Positions 9,102 through 19,065 are shown, numbered from the stretch's first letter. The stretch is DNA of 64,000 nt from Sediminicola sp. (GCA_024643325.1 JAHEND010000001.1:1-64000), one strand, 5' to 3'. Notes: generated from the sequence alone by a model not told the origin. A program made the numbers and translations.

Positions 9102-10106
9102 CTAATGGGCGCACATTTTATTTAATTGCTCAATTTGCTCTGGCCTGCCTAATACAATAAGTTTTCCCTGTGGAGAAAGCACCAGATCTGCATCTGGATT
9201 AATAATATAGTCACCCTCTGGTGTTATATATCCAATTATGGTACATCCTGTCCTTTTTCTTAAATCCAGATCCCTCAGTGAATTTAATGCGATAGAACCA
9301 GCAAAACGTTCAATGGCAATCTCTTCCAGGTTAGTATTCTTTTTCCCATCTGTAGAAAGTTTATCCATAAAGGTGATTAGATCAGGAATAACCACTAGAG
9401 ACGCCATATGGTCCCCTCCAATTCTGTCTGGCATAATGACTTTATTGGCACCCGCCAGAGACAATTTTTTTTCTGATCCAATCTCAGAGGCCCTGGAAAT
9501 AATAAATAAGTTTATATTAAGCTGTCTTGCGGACAATACCACGAATAAATTAGCAGCATCACTTGGAAGTGTACATATAAGATATTGCGCCTTATGAATT
9601 CCTGCAGCCTCCAATACCTCATCTTCATTGGCGTCTCCCTTGATAAAAAGCACTTCATCTTCATACTTTGCTATTATCTCAGGATCATTCTCAATGACCA
9701 CAAAAGGTTTATTGTAAGCTTTTAGCCTGGCCACTGCTTGAGCGCCATTTCTCCCATAACCACAAACGATCACATGCTTATTCATACTTTGCAATTTATT
9801 TTTAACCTGTTTTTTCTTTAAAATTTCTAATGAATTCCTACCTAATATATATTCAGTGACCACCGATAATGCAAAGGCAAAAATAAAAACGCTTGAGATA
9901 ATTAAAAAAATTGTGAAAATCTTAGCGGCATCGTCCAAAGGACTGACCTCTGAAAAACCAACAGTGGTTATAGTTATTACGGTCATATACACTGAGTCTA
10001 TCCAAGAATAGTCCGAGAGTATTCTAAAACCTAGTACCCCTATCACGCTTACTAAAAGTACTAATGATAAGGCTATATATATTTTTGATCGGAATACTTT
10101 TAACAT
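9102..10106 (-). CDS. Potassium channel protein with TrkA-N/TrkA-C (RCK) domains
   Basis: Selectivity filter TVGFSEV, Rossmann VIVCGYGRNGAQAVARLKAYNKPFVVIE, C-terminal RCK-C. Confidence 0.92.
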   Translation of the reverse strand: MLKVFRSKIYIALSLVLLVSVIGVLGFRILSDYSWIDSVYMTVITITTVGFSEVSPLDDAAKIFTIFLIISSVFIFAFALSVVTEYILGRNSLEILKKKQVKNKLQSMNKHVIVCGYGRNGAQAVARLKAYNKPFVVIENDPEIIAKYEDEVLFIKGDANEDEVLEAAGIHKAQYLICTLPSDAANLFVVLSARQLNINLFIISRASEIGSEKKLSLAGANKVIMPDRIGGDHMASLVVIPDLITFMDKLSTDGKKNTNLEEIAIERFAGSIALNSLRDLDLRKRTGCTIIGYITPEGDYIINPDADLVLSPQGKLIVLGRPEQIEQLNKMCAH

Positions 10107-10112
10107 GCGAAA

Positions 10113-10331
10113 CTATAAATCAAACACAGAATTCCTTTTGGCAAAAAGCAAATCTTTAATACGGATCCAAAAAGCAAAAAACAGGTAGAGTGCAAAGCCA
10201 AAACCTAAGGTAACAAAGGTTAGATAAATAAATGAAGTCCTTACCACTCTGGCCCTAATCCCCATACGTTCTGCAATACGCTCACAGACTGTAAAACCGT
10301 GTCTTTGAAAAAAATACAAAAGTTTATAAAG
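10113..10331 (-). CDS. PspC domain-containing small membrane protein
   Basis: MLYKLLYFFQRHGFTVCERIAERMGIRARVVRTSFIYLTFVTLGFGFALYLFFAFW; start moved from 10364 to the internal ATG overlapping the rhodanese stop. Confidence 0.78.
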   Translation of the reverse strand, partial: LYKLLYFFQRHGFTVCERIAERMGIRARVVRTSFIYLTFVTLGFGFALYLFFAFWIRIKDLLFAKRNSVFDL

Positions 10332-10638
10332 CATCGGTGTCTCCGGTCCATTCCATAAAACCACCTATTAAATTATGGGTTGTTTCAAAGCCAACACTAT
10401 TCATTATAGCACAGGCTTGTCCACTTCTGTTCCCAGATCTACAATAAACATAGTAATTTTTAGACTTGTCTAATGCTTCTAAACCATCCAAAAAACCTTG
10501 CCCCATAAAGATGTCCAAATGAATGGCGCCTGGAATAATCCCCTCAGAAACTTCCCCTGCAGTTCTTACGTCTAATATTACACTCTTAGGGTCTTCTGCC
10601 AATTGTGAGGCCCATGCCTCTTGTGATAAATCTGCCAT
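10324..10638 (-). CDS. Rhodanese-like domain protein
   Basis: 104 aa; VILDVRTAGEVSEGIIPGAIHLDI, YCRSGNRSGQA active-site loop. Confidence 0.93.
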   Translation of the reverse strand: MADLSQEAWASQLAEDPKSVILDVRTAGEVSEGIIPGAIHLDIFMGQGFLDGLEALDKSKNYYVYCRSGNRSGQACAIMNSVGFETTHNLIGGFMEWTGDTDAL

Positions 10639-10760
10639 TATTAAATTATTTATTCTTTCAAAAATAAGGGTTTGAGTTGGGAGAAAAAACTATTTCATTT
10701 GTGAAGTGGAAAAATAATTAACCTTAAAATTAAAAAACAGCGTGTATTTTCAAAAATATT

Positions 10761-10774
10761 CATACATTTGTATG
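10761..10774. promoter_or_regulatory. Candidate MarR operator overlapping the -7 box
   Basis: CATACA-TT-TGTATG palindrome containing TACATTTG; a second palindrome ACAATTGT lies ~10 bp downstream. Confidence 0.5.
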
Positions 10775-10792
10775 TACAACAATTGTCAATAC

Positions 10793-11239
10793 ATGAATGT
10801 TGAAGCGCATATTAAAACAGAAAAACCCATTCCTGTAAGGAGTAAAACGATTATTCACCTGTCTTTGGTTCAAAATAAGATCAATGAAACCATTCACAGT
10901 GCCTTAAAACCTTTCGATATTTCACTGCAACAATTTAATGTACTGAGAATATTAAGAGGTCAAAAAGGAGCAGCTGCTAATCTGAACACTATTAATGAAA
11001 GGATGGTCACTAAGATGAGTAATACCACCAGATTGGTAGACAAACTAATTATAAAAGATTTTGTAGCCCGCCAAATTTGTGAAAAAAACAGAAGAAAAGT
11101 GGAGATTTTCATCACTGAAAAAGGACTTAAAGCCCTCCATGAAATGGATGCTGTAATGACACAAACTGAACATAAACTTTTAAATGGGTTTACTGAAAAT
11201 GAACTCACTCAACTCAACGAGTTACTAGATAAACTATAA
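10793..11239 (+). CDS. MarR family transcriptional regulator
   Basis: wHTH protein ISLQQFNVLRILRGQKGAAANLNTINERMVTKMSNTTRLVDKL; start reassigned to ATG 10793 because the upstream ORF extension covers a promoter-like box. Confidence 0.9.
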   Translation: MNVEAHIKTEKPIPVRSKTIIHLSLVQNKINETIHSALKPFDISLQQFNVLRILRGQKGAAANLNTINERMVTKMSNTTRLVDKLIIKDFVARQICEKNRRKVEIFITEKGLKALHEMDAVMTQTEHKLLNGFTENELTQLNELLDKL

Positions 11240-11266
11240 CTATTAATTAACAACAATTTAAACATT

Positions 11267-11878
11267 ATGAAAAAATTATTTATGACCCTTAGCGCAGTAT
11301 TAGTAGCCACTTCTATTGCAATCGCAACTCCCTCAAATACCAAAGAAAAAACTACTGAAAAAACAACAAAAGCTGTTGAAAAAAAAGTGATTAATACTGA
11401 AGCGAGTACCATTACTTGGAAAGCCTACAAAGTTACTGGATCTCATGAAGGTACTATTAATTTGGCTTCTGCGAACTTAGATTTTAATGGAACTATTTTA
11501 ACAGGAGGTGCCTTTGTCGTAGACATGACTACTATTAATACCACTGACTTAGAAGGAGAGTACAAGCAAAAATTAGATGGACATTTACATTCTGATGATT
11601 TCTTTGGAACTGCCACTCACAAAACAGCTTCTTTAGAAATTACATCTGTAAAAGCTTCCGGCAAGAATGCGTACAATGCAACTGCAAACCTAACGATCAA
11701 AAATATTACCAAAGAAGTAAACTTCACTATCTCCGTATATGGAAGTAAAGCAACGGCAAATTTAAAAGTAGACCGCTCTCAATTTGACGTTCGTTACGGA
11801 TCTGGATCATTCTTTGACAATTTAGGCGACAAAACCATCTATGATGAATTTGACTTGGTGGTAGACCTACAATTCTAA
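11267..11878 (+). CDS. YceI family protein
   Basis: 203 aa with signal peptide; ASTITWKAYKVTGSHEGTINL..., YceI lipocalin-like domain. Confidence 0.95.
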   Translation: MKKLFMTLSAVLVATSIAIATPSNTKEKTTEKTTKAVEKKVINTEASTITWKAYKVTGSHEGTINLASANLDFNGTILTGGAFVVDMTTINTTDLEGEYKQKLDGHLHSDDFFGTATHKTASLEITSVKASGKNAYNATANLTIKNITKEVNFTISVYGSKATANLKVDRSQFDVRYGSGSFFDNLGDKTIYDEFDLVVDLQF

Positions 11879-11923
11879 GTATCCTTTTAGAATTAGAACA
11901 AATCACGCTATGAAATTGTTTAA

Positions 11924-11959
11924 AATCACAAAGCCTTAAGGGGCTTTGTGATTTTTTTT
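11924..11959 (+). terminator. Intrinsic terminator after the marR-yceI unit
   Basis: AATCACAAAGCC-ttaag-GGGCTTTGTGATTTTTTTT. Confidence 0.9.
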
Positions 11960-11990
11960 GCTCAAAGCTTTTATATTCTGTAAGGTTTAC

Positions 11991-11998
11991 TATATTTG
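11991..11998 (+). promoter_or_regulatory. Putative -7 promoter box of the trp operon
   Basis: TATATTTG, fits Bacteroidota TAnnTTTG; 4 nt before the leader-peptide ATG. Confidence 0.55.
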
Positions 11999-12002
11999 GT
12001 AC

Positions 12003-12059
12003 ATGATTCAAAATAATACAAACAATTGGTGGTGGAACAACTTACAACGTACGCTGTGA
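12003..12059 (+). CDS. trpL: trp operon leader peptide
   Basis: ATG ATT CAA AAT AAT ACA AAC AAT TGG TGG TGG AAC AAC TTA CAA CGT ACG CTG TGA = MIQNNTNNWWWNNLQRTL; precedes a terminator hairpin and trpE. Confidence 0.9.
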   Translation: MIQNNTNNWWWNNLQRTL

Positions 12060-12084
12060 GCTAAGCATTACTTTGATATATTTT

Positions 12085-12115
12085 AAAGGCTTGTCTTCAC
12101 AGACAAGCCTTTTTA
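12085..12115 (+). terminator. trp attenuator terminator hairpin
   Basis: AGGCTTGTCT (12087-12096) tcac AGACAAGCCT (12101-12110), flanked by AA/TT, followed by TTTTATTTT. Confidence 0.88.
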
Positions 12116-12182
12116 TTTTCAATATCACTTGATCTGATATTATTTTTGAAATACCAATAGGAAAGACAGAAAGAAACAAATT

Positions 12183-13583
12183 ATGAGTTACGCTTTAAAA
12201 ACCCATTACAAAAAAATTCTTGCAGACACCATTACACCTGTGAGCGTCTATTTAAAAGTAAGAGACCGTTACCCAGCCAGTATTTTATTGGAGAGTAGTG
12301 ATTACCACGCAAACGACAATAGTTTTTCATATATCTGTTTTAACCCCATTGCACACATTGAGGTAAAAGACCGTCAGATTACAAAAGCATATCCAGATGG
12401 CAGCACACAAATAACCCCTATTACATCAGAAACTGATATTCCTGCTACACTCACGGCTTTTTCAAAGGAGTTCAATAGTGAAAAACAAGATTTTAAATTC
12501 ATTACACAAGGATTGTTTGGTTTTATGACCTATGACGCCGTACAATATTATGAAGATATTCAGATCGCTAAAAAAGAAGGGGGACAAGACCTTCCTGAAT
12601 TATATTATGCGGTATACCAGAACGTTATTGCCATTAACCATTTTAACAACGAAGCCTATATTTTTGCGCACTGCTATGACCAGCCCAGTAATGTAGCGAC
12701 TATAGAACAATTAATTGCTGTTAAAAACTTTGCCACCTACCCTTTTAAAACCGAAGGCGAACCAACTATTAATATAGAGGACGAAGATTTCAAAACACTG
12801 GTAGAAACGGCCAAGAAACATTGCCAAAGAGGAGACGTTTTCCAGTTGGTACTTTCCAGAAGATTCACCCAAAAATTTAGTGGAGATGAGTTTAATGTTT
12901 ACCGAGCGCTAAGAGCTGTAAATCCCTCTCCATACCTATTTTACTTTGACTATGGGAATTTCAAAATTTTTGGGAGTTCTCCAGAAGCACAGCTAGTAGT
13001 CAAAGATCAGAAAGCAGAAATCCATCCCATTGCAGGTACCTTTAAAAGAACTGGAAACGATGAAAAAGACGCCCTACTCGCCAAGGAACTCACAGAAGAC
13101 CACAAAGAAAATGCAGAGCATGTCATGCTAGTAGACCTAGCGAGAAACGACCTCAGCAGGCATGGAAAAATGGTCAGGGTAGAAAACTATCGAGAGGTAC
13201 AGTTTTTTTCACATGTCATTCACTTGGTATCTAAAGTCACTGGTATAAAAAAAGCAGACACACCTACTATGAATATAGTGGCAGACACATTTCCTGCTGG
13301 GACCCTCAGCGGTGCGCCTAAGCACAAAGCCATGGAGCTTATTGAAAAATATGAACCTACCCCAAGGGGCTACTACGGAGGCGCCATTGGCTTTATGGAT
13401 TTTGAAGGTAACTTTAACCACGCCATCATGATCAGAACCTTTTTAAGCAAGAACCATCAATTACAATACCAAGCGGGCGCAGGAATTGTTGCTGCTTCAG
13501 ATGCAGCTTCTGAATTGCAAGAAACCTACAATAAGTTAGGAGCACTCACCAAAGCATTGTCATTGGCAGAAGATATTAAATAA
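12183..13583 (+). CDS. trpE: Anthranilate synthase component I
   Basis: 466 aa; GDVFQLVLSRRF, HPIAGTFKRTG, FPAGTLSGAPKHKAMELI. Confidence 0.97.
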   Translation: MSYALKTHYKKILADTITPVSVYLKVRDRYPASILLESSDYHANDNSFSYICFNPIAHIEVKDRQITKAYPDGSTQITPITSETDIPATLTAFSKEFNSEKQDFKFITQGLFGFMTYDAVQYYEDIQIAKKEGGQDLPELYYAVYQNVIAINHFNNEAYIFAHCYDQPSNVATIEQLIAVKNFATYPFKTEGEPTINIEDEDFKTLVETAKKHCQRGDVFQLVLSRRFTQKFSGDEFNVYRALRAVNPSPYLFYFDYGNFKIFGSSPEAQLVVKDQKAEIHPIAGTFKRTGNDEKDALLAKELTEDHKENAEHVMLVDLARNDLSRHGKMVRVENYREVQFFSHVIHLVSKVTGIKKADTPTMNIVADTFPAGTLSGAPKHKAMELIEKYEPTPRGYYGGAIGFMDFEGNFNHAIMIRTFLSKNHQLQYQAGAGIVAASDAASELQETYNKLGALTKALSLAEDIK

Positions 13584-13618
13584 ATAAAGGTATCTGATAT
13601 AGACCCTATAAAAAAAAC

Positions 13619-14245
13619 ATGACACACATATTACTCATAGACAATTACGACTCATTTACTTATAACCTAGTGCATTACTTAGAGGAATTAGGCGCTCAGG
13701 TAACGGTTCGTAGAAACGACAAATTAAACATAGAAGAAGTGGCTGCTTTTTCCCATATTGTATTGTCCCCTGGACCTGGTATTCCAGACGAGGCAGGACT
13801 ACTCAAAGAAATTATTGCCACCTACGCTACAACTAAAAAAATTCTAGGGGTCTGTCTAGGACAACAAGCCATTGCAGAGGTATTTGGAGGACGCTTAGAA
13901 AATTTAAGCGAAGTATACCACGGGATCGCAACACCAATAGAAATTATAGATCCCCAAGCGACATTGTTTAAGGACTTACCTACTGAGGTGGTCGTAGGGA
14001 GGTATCATTCTTGGGTGGTATCTGAAGATCTACCAGAATCTTTGAAAGTGACTGCCAGGGACCATAAGGGACAAATCATGGCAATTGAACACAAAGACTA
14101 CCCAGTACATGCTGTACAGTTTCACCCAGAATCCATTCTAACCCCTAGTGGAAAGAAAATGCTGGCCAACTGGTTGGGAGTCTCCTGGGAATTTAAGCCA
14201 GAAGAAAAAAATGTACTAGTCCCTAATTCAACAAAAAGCTACTAA
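13619..14245 (+). CDS. trpG: Anthranilate synthase component II (glutamine amidotransferase)
   Basis: 208 aa; ILLIDNYDSFTYNLVHYLEELG, ILGVCLGQQAIAEVFGG, AVQFHPESILTPSG. Confidence 0.97.
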   Translation: MTHILLIDNYDSFTYNLVHYLEELGAQVTVRRNDKLNIEEVAAFSHIVLSPGPGIPDEAGLLKEIIATYATTKKILGVCLGQQAIAEVFGGRLENLSEVYHGIATPIEIIDPQATLFKDLPTEVVVGRYHSWVVSEDLPESLKVTARDHKGQIMAIEHKDYPVHAVQFHPESILTPSGKKMLANWLGVSWEFKPEEKNVLVPNSTKSY

Positions 14246-14254
14246 AAATTGAAT

Positions 14255-15241
14255 ATGAAAGAAATACTCAACAGACTCATCCAGCACGAAGTGCTGAGCA
14301 GACAAGAATCTAAAGACATACTCGTAGGGATTGCCAACAAAGCTTACAACGAATCTGAAATTGCCTCTTTTCTTACCGTGTATATGATGCGTAGTATTCA
14401 ACTAGAAGAATTAGAGGGGTTTAGAGACGCACTTTTAGAATTATGCCTGGCAGTAGATCTTTCCGCTTATGAGCCTATAGATTTATGTGGCACTGGAGGA
14501 GATGGAAAAGATACGTTTAATATCTCTACCCTAGCCTCTTTTGTGACGGCTGCTAGTGGGATTAAAGTAACTAAACACGGGAATTATGGCGTATCTTCTT
14601 CATGTGGGAGTAGTAATGTTATGGAAGCATTGGGTATTAAATTCACCAATGACAAAGATTATTTAGAAAAAGCCCTAGACCAAGTAGGGATCTGTGTGTT
14701 ACACGCCCCCTTGTTCCACCCGGCCATGAAGCAGGTAGCGCCCATTAGAAAGGCTTTAGGGGTCAAAACATTCTTTAATATGTTAGGTCCTATGGTAAAC
14801 CCTGCTTTTCCTACCCATCAAATGGTAGGAGTATTTAATTTAGAACTAGCTAGAATTTACGGATACCTGTATCAAAAAACAAACAAGCAATACAGTATTG
14901 TACATGCCTTAGATGGATACGATGAAGTGTCTCTGACAGGGGCAACAAAAGTCATTACCAGGGCAAATGAAATGGTTTTAGATCCTGCTCATTTCAATGT
15001 AAAAACCTTACATGCAAAAGACATTGCCGGAGGGGAATCAGTGGCTTCTGCCGCAGCCATTTTTGTAGATATTCTCAGTGGAAAAGGCAGTGAGGCGCAA
15101 AACAATGTGGTTTGTGCCAATGCAGCCCTAGCTATCAATACAGTTCAAAACAACGGCATTCAAACCGCTTTTGAACAGGCCAAAGAAACCCTATTATCTG
15201 GTGCAGCACTCAAAAAATTACAGCAATTACAAGCTTTATAA
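14255..15241 (+). CDS. trpD: Anthranilate phosphoribosyltransferase
   Basis: DLCGTGGDGKDTFNISTLASFVTAASGIKVTKHGNYGVSSSCGSSNVMEALG. Confidence 0.97.
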   Translation: MKEILNRLIQHEVLSRQESKDILVGIANKAYNESEIASFLTVYMMRSIQLEELEGFRDALLELCLAVDLSAYEPIDLCGTGGDGKDTFNISTLASFVTAASGIKVTKHGNYGVSSSCGSSNVMEALGIKFTNDKDYLEKALDQVGICVLHAPLFHPAMKQVAPIRKALGVKTFFNMLGPMVNPAFPTHQMVGVFNLELARIYGYLYQKTNKQYSIVHALDGYDEVSLTGATKVITRANEMVLDPAHFNVKTLHAKDIAGGESVASAAAIFVDILSGKGSEAQNNVVCANAALAINTVQNNGIQTAFEQAKETLLSGAALKKLQQLQAL

Positions 15242-16027
15242 ATGAACATTTTAGACAAAATAATAGCCGACAAAAAGATAGAAGTAGCCCTTAAAAAAGG
15301 CCTAGTTCCCACCAAATACCTGGAACAGCACCCCTTGTTTGAACGTCATGTAAACTCTATGGTTGCCCAGATAAAACAAAGCAATAGTGGTATTATCGCC
15401 GAGCACAAAAGACGCTCTCCTTCAAAAGATGTTATTAATAATACGCTCAAAGTCCCCGCAGTGGTAAAAGGCTATGAAAAGGCAGGCGTTTGTGGTATTT
15501 CTGTACTTACAGATGGGCCCTATTTTGGAGGGGCGCTTGAAGATCTTTTGATTGCCAGGGCCGCTGTAGAGACGCCCCTTTTGAGAAAGGAATTCATTGT
15601 AGATCCCTACCAAATTATAGAAGCTAAGGCCCATGGGGCCGATGCCATTTTACTCATAGCTGCAGTACTCACAAGAGCAGAAATTCAGAGCTTATCTAAC
15701 CTCGCACAGTCGCTGGGTTTAGAGGTGCTTTTAGAAGTTCACAACTTAGAAGAATTGGAAAAATCAATTATGCCATCTTTAGACCTCATAGGGGTGAACA
15801 ACAGAAACCTAAAGACTTTTGAGGTGAGTTTGGACACCTCAAAAACACTCGCTACTTCTATCCCCTCAGATTTTGTAAAGATTTCTGAAAGTGGCATTAG
15901 TGAAGTCTCTGCCATTAAAGACTTAAAAACGTATGGGTATAGCGGCTTTCTAGTCGGTGAAAACTTTATGAAGACAAATGACCCCGGAGCTGCAGCCTTA
16001 GCATTTATAAAACAAATAGAAAGCTAA
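15242..16027 (+). CDS. trpC: Indole-3-glycerol phosphate synthase
   Basis: 261 aa; IIAEHKRRSPSKDVIN, EVLLEVHNLEELEK, LIGVNNRNLKTFEVSLDTS. Confidence 0.97.
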   Translation: MNILDKIIADKKIEVALKKGLVPTKYLEQHPLFERHVNSMVAQIKQSNSGIIAEHKRRSPSKDVINNTLKVPAVVKGYEKAGVCGISVLTDGPYFGGALEDLLIARAAVETPLLRKEFIVDPYQIIEAKAHGADAILLIAAVLTRAEIQSLSNLAQSLGLEVLLEVHNLEELEKSIMPSLDLIGVNNRNLKTFEVSLDTSKTLATSIPSDFVKISESGISEVSAIKDLKTYGYSGFLVGENFMKTNDPGAAALAFIKQIES

Positions 16028-16028
16028 T

Positions 16029-16730
16029 ATGGGAGGTTCTTATACACATATGCCCTTTGAAACGCCTAAATTGAAAGTTTGCGGCATGAGGGTCCCGGAA
16101 AATATTAGTGCTGTGGCGGCACTAACACCTCATTATATGGGTTTTATTTTTTGGAAACCCTCCAAACGGTATATTAAAAATACTATTCCTAAAATAGATC
16201 CCAGTATTCAAAAAATAGGCGTTTTTGTAAAGGCGAGCCCTGATTTCATTGTAAAAACAGTCCAAGAAAATGATTTACAAGGGGTGCAATTGCACGGAGG
16301 TGAAACCCCAGAAGATTGCAAAACAGTACTTGAGGCTTGGGAAAAACAACCCGACGCTAACAAGACACCTCTGATACTTATTAAAGCCTTTTCAGTGAAA
16401 GACGAATTTGACTTTTCCTTATTGGCACCTTACGAAGCCTATTGTGATTTTTTCCTTTTTGACACCAAAGGAAAACTCCCCGGAGGCAATGGTTATACCT
16501 TTTCTTGGGAACTTTTGGCCGCATATCCAAGCAATACGCCATACTTTTTGAGTGGTGGCATTGGTTTAGCACAAGCAACTGATTTAGCTAAATTTTTAGA
16601 AAGCAAAGCCTCAAAAATGTGTGCTGTTATAGATGTAAATAGTACTTTTGAAACAGAAGACTATACTAAAAACACCCAGGATTTAAACCTATTTATAAAC
16701 GCCTTAAAAAATAGATTCTCTACAGAATAA
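16029..16730 (+). CDS. trpF: Phosphoribosylanthranilate isomerase
   Basis: KVCGMRVPENISAVAALTPHYMGFIFWKPSKRYI; VQLHGGETPEDC. Confidence 0.95.
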   Translation: MGGSYTHMPFETPKLKVCGMRVPENISAVAALTPHYMGFIFWKPSKRYIKNTIPKIDPSIQKIGVFVKASPDFIVKTVQENDLQGVQLHGGETPEDCKTVLEAWEKQPDANKTPLILIKAFSVKDEFDFSLLAPYEAYCDFFLFDTKGKLPGGNGYTFSWELLAAYPSNTPYFLSGGIGLAQATDLAKFLESKASKMCAVIDVNSTFETEDYTKNTQDLNLFINALKNRFSTE

Positions 16731-16736
16731 AACGCT

Positions 16737-17924
16737 ATGAAAAAGACTTACCACGTAGATGAAAATGGATATTACGGTTCCTTTGGAGGCGCCTATATTC
16801 CTGAAATGCTATTTCCCAATACTGAAGAACTCAGGACCCAATATCTTGACATTATGGGCTCTGAAAGTTTCAAAAAAGAATTTGACGCCCTTCTTAAGGA
16901 TTATGTAGGGAGACCTACTCCACTCTATTTTGCCAAGAGACTCTCAGCGCTTTACAACACTAAGATCTATCTTAAAAGAGAAGATTTATGCCATACTGGA
17001 GCGCATAAGGTAAACAATACCATTGGCCAAATCCTAATGGCTAAAAGACTGGGTAAAACAAGAATCATTGCAGAGACCGGAGCTGGGCAACACGGTGTAG
17101 CCACTGCTACTGTTTGTGCGCTAATGGGCATGGAATGTGTGGTCTATATGGGGGCCGTAGACATTAAAAGACAGGCACCAAACGTCGCTAGAATGAAAAT
17201 GCTAGGAGCTACTGTTCGGGCCGCTGAATCTGGCAGTAAGACACTTAAAGATGCGACCAATGAGGCCATAAGAGATTGGATAAACAACCCAGTGAACACC
17301 CATTATATTATTGGGTCTGTTGTAGGGCCACACCCTTATCCAGATATGGTAGCTCGTTTCCAATCGGTGATTTCTCAAGAGATCAAAAGCCAGTTATTGG
17401 AAAAAGAAGGACGAGAAAATCCAGACCATGTAGTGGCCTGTGTGGGCGGAGGAAGTAATGCTGCAGGAGCTTATTACCATTTTTTAGACACCCCTGAAGT
17501 CAATATTATAGCGGTAGAGGCCGCAGGCAAAGGAATTCACACCGGAGAAAGTGCTGCTACCTCTGCACTGGGAAAAGAAGGCATTATTCACGGAAGTAAA
17601 ACCCTATTGATGCAAACCCAAGACGGGCAAATTACGGAGCCTTATTCTATCTCTGCAGGCTTGGATTACCCTGGAGTAGGCCCAATGCATGCGCATTTGT
17701 TTGAATCTAAGCGTGCCGAATTTATTTCAGTAACGGATCAGGATGCTATGGCTGCCGGATTACTGGTCTCTAAAATGGAGGGTATTATCCCTGCCATTGA
17801 GACCTCTCATGCCTTTGCCATTTTTGAAAACAGACCCTTTGGTAAAGAAGAAGTGGTGGTGGTTAACTTATCTGGCCGTGGAGATAAAGATTTGAATACC
17901 TATATAGATTATTTTAAATTATGA
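16737..17924 (+). CDS. trpB: Tryptophan synthase beta chain
   Basis: 395 aa; [47 protein letters not shown]. Confidence 0.98.
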   Translation: MKKTYHVDENGYYGSFGGAYIPEMLFPNTEELRTQYLDIMGSESFKKEFDALLKDYVGRPTPLYFAKRLSALYNTKIYLKREDLCHTGAHKVNNTIGQILMAKRLGKTRIIAETGAGQHGVATATVCALMGMECVVYMGAVDIKRQAPNVARMKMLGATVRAAESGSKTLKDATNEAIRDWINNPVNTHYIIGSVVGPHPYPDMVARFQSVISQEIKSQLLEKEGRENPDHVVACVGGGSNAAGAYYHFLDTPEVNIIAVEAAGKGIHTGESAATSALGKEGIIHGSKTLLMQTQDGQITEPYSISAGLDYPGVGPMHAHLFESKRAEFISVTDQDAMAAGLLVSKMEGIIPAIETSHAFAIFENRPFGKEEVVVVNLSGRGDKDLNTYIDYFKL

Positions 17925-18691
17925 GTAACAGAATAAATCAAAGAATGGCAGACCCTAAAAAAGTCTTGTCCATCTATTTTACGGCAGGCTATCCTGAAAA
18001 AGAAGACACGGTGAAGGTCTTGAGTCAACTGCAAGAAGCGGGCGTAGATCTAGTAGAAATAGGACTTCCATTTAGCGACCCTTTGGCAGACGGCCCCACC
18101 ATTCAGGACAGCTCAACTACTGCCCTAAAAAATGGCATGAACACTCAGTTGCTCTTTGATCAACTAAAAGACATTCGAAAAAGTATTCACATTCCTCTAA
18201 TTGTAATGGGCTATTTTAACCCCATGCTACAATACGGCGTAGACGCCTTTTTGAATCAGTGTGCCCAAATAGGAATCGACGGGATTATTATGCCAGACCT
18301 GCCCTTAGCAGAATATGAGCAGCACTATAAAAAGCTTTACGAAAAACACGGCATAAAAAATATTTTTTTAATCACCCCTCAAACTTCAGATACACGAATT
18401 AAAGCGATTGACCAGGCGTCAGACAGTTTTATTTATCTAGTGAGTACGGCAAGTGTGACGGGAAGCAAAAGTGGTTTTGGAGAAGAACAAGAAGCATATT
18501 TTGAAAGAATTGCCCAAATGAATCTCAAAAACCCCTTAGTGGTTGGTTTCGGAATTCATGACGCAAATACGTTCTCTCAAGCTACAAAACATACCTCTGG
18601 AGCCATTATAGGCTCTGCTTTTATTAAGACTATTACTGAAAAAGGACTTGCGGGAATAAGCCCGTTCATAAAAAGTCTACGACCAGACTAG
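17921..18691 (+). CDS. trpA: Tryptophan synthase alpha chain
   Basis: 256 aa; [23 protein letters not shown]; 4-nt ATGA overlap with trpB. Confidence 0.97.
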   Translation: MSNRINQRMADPKKVLSIYFTAGYPEKEDTVKVLSQLQEAGVDLVEIGLPFSDPLADGPTIQDSSTTALKNGMNTQLLFDQLKDIRKSIHIPLIVMGYFNPMLQYGVDAFLNQCAQIGIDGIIMPDLPLAEYEQHYKKLYEKHGIKNIFLITPQTSDTRIKAIDQASDSFIYLVSTASVTGSKSGFGEEQEAYFERIAQMNLKNPLVVGFGIHDANTFSQATKHTSGAIIGSAFIKTITEKGLAGISPFIKSLRPD

Positions 18692-18740
18692 CTCAGCTTC
18701 AAAAAACAGCAGTTATTGATCACAATGCTTTTCTCATCCA

Positions 18741-18757
18741 CAGTTAAGTGTTAACTG
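18741..18757. repeat. Perfect inverted repeat downstream of trpA
   Basis: CAGTTAA-GTG-TTAACTG. Confidence 0.6.
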
Positions 18758-18806
18758 CTCAAAACAAATCACTCGAGTATCAATTTTGACCTCTCAAAAC
18801 AAATCA
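18758..18806. repeat. Pair of 14-bp direct repeats CTCAAAACAAATCA
   Basis: Identical copies at 18758-18771 and 18793-18806 (35-bp period); the second ends 1 nt before an ATG. Confidence 0.7.
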
Positions 18807-18807
18807 G

Positions 18808-19047
18808 ATGATCTACTTTAAAAAATTTCTAATCAAAAACCTAGGACTTATAGCCCTATTAAGTGTGACCCTAGGCTTGGCTCCTTTTAACCCTGAACCT
18901 CATATCTGGGGCAAAATTAAATGGATCCAAGGTGGCGCCAAAGGTATGCAACTCATTGATTGGTGGGACACCTTTTTCCATGGCGCCCCATTTATATTAT
19001 TAGTCCTCGCACTTATTTTTAAAGGGTTATCTTTATTGGAGAAATAA
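18808..19047 (+). CDS. Small membrane protein of unknown function (79 aa)
   Basis: Two hydrophobic segments flanking IWGKIKWIQGGAKGMQLIDWWDTFFHGAPF; followed by a peptidase gene. Confidence 0.8.
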   Translation: MIYFKKFLIKNLGLIALLSVTLGLAPFNPEPHIWGKIKWIQGGAKGMQLIDWWDTFFHGAPFILLVLALIFKGLSLLEK

Positions 19048-19065
19048 CAAACAAATACCAACCAT

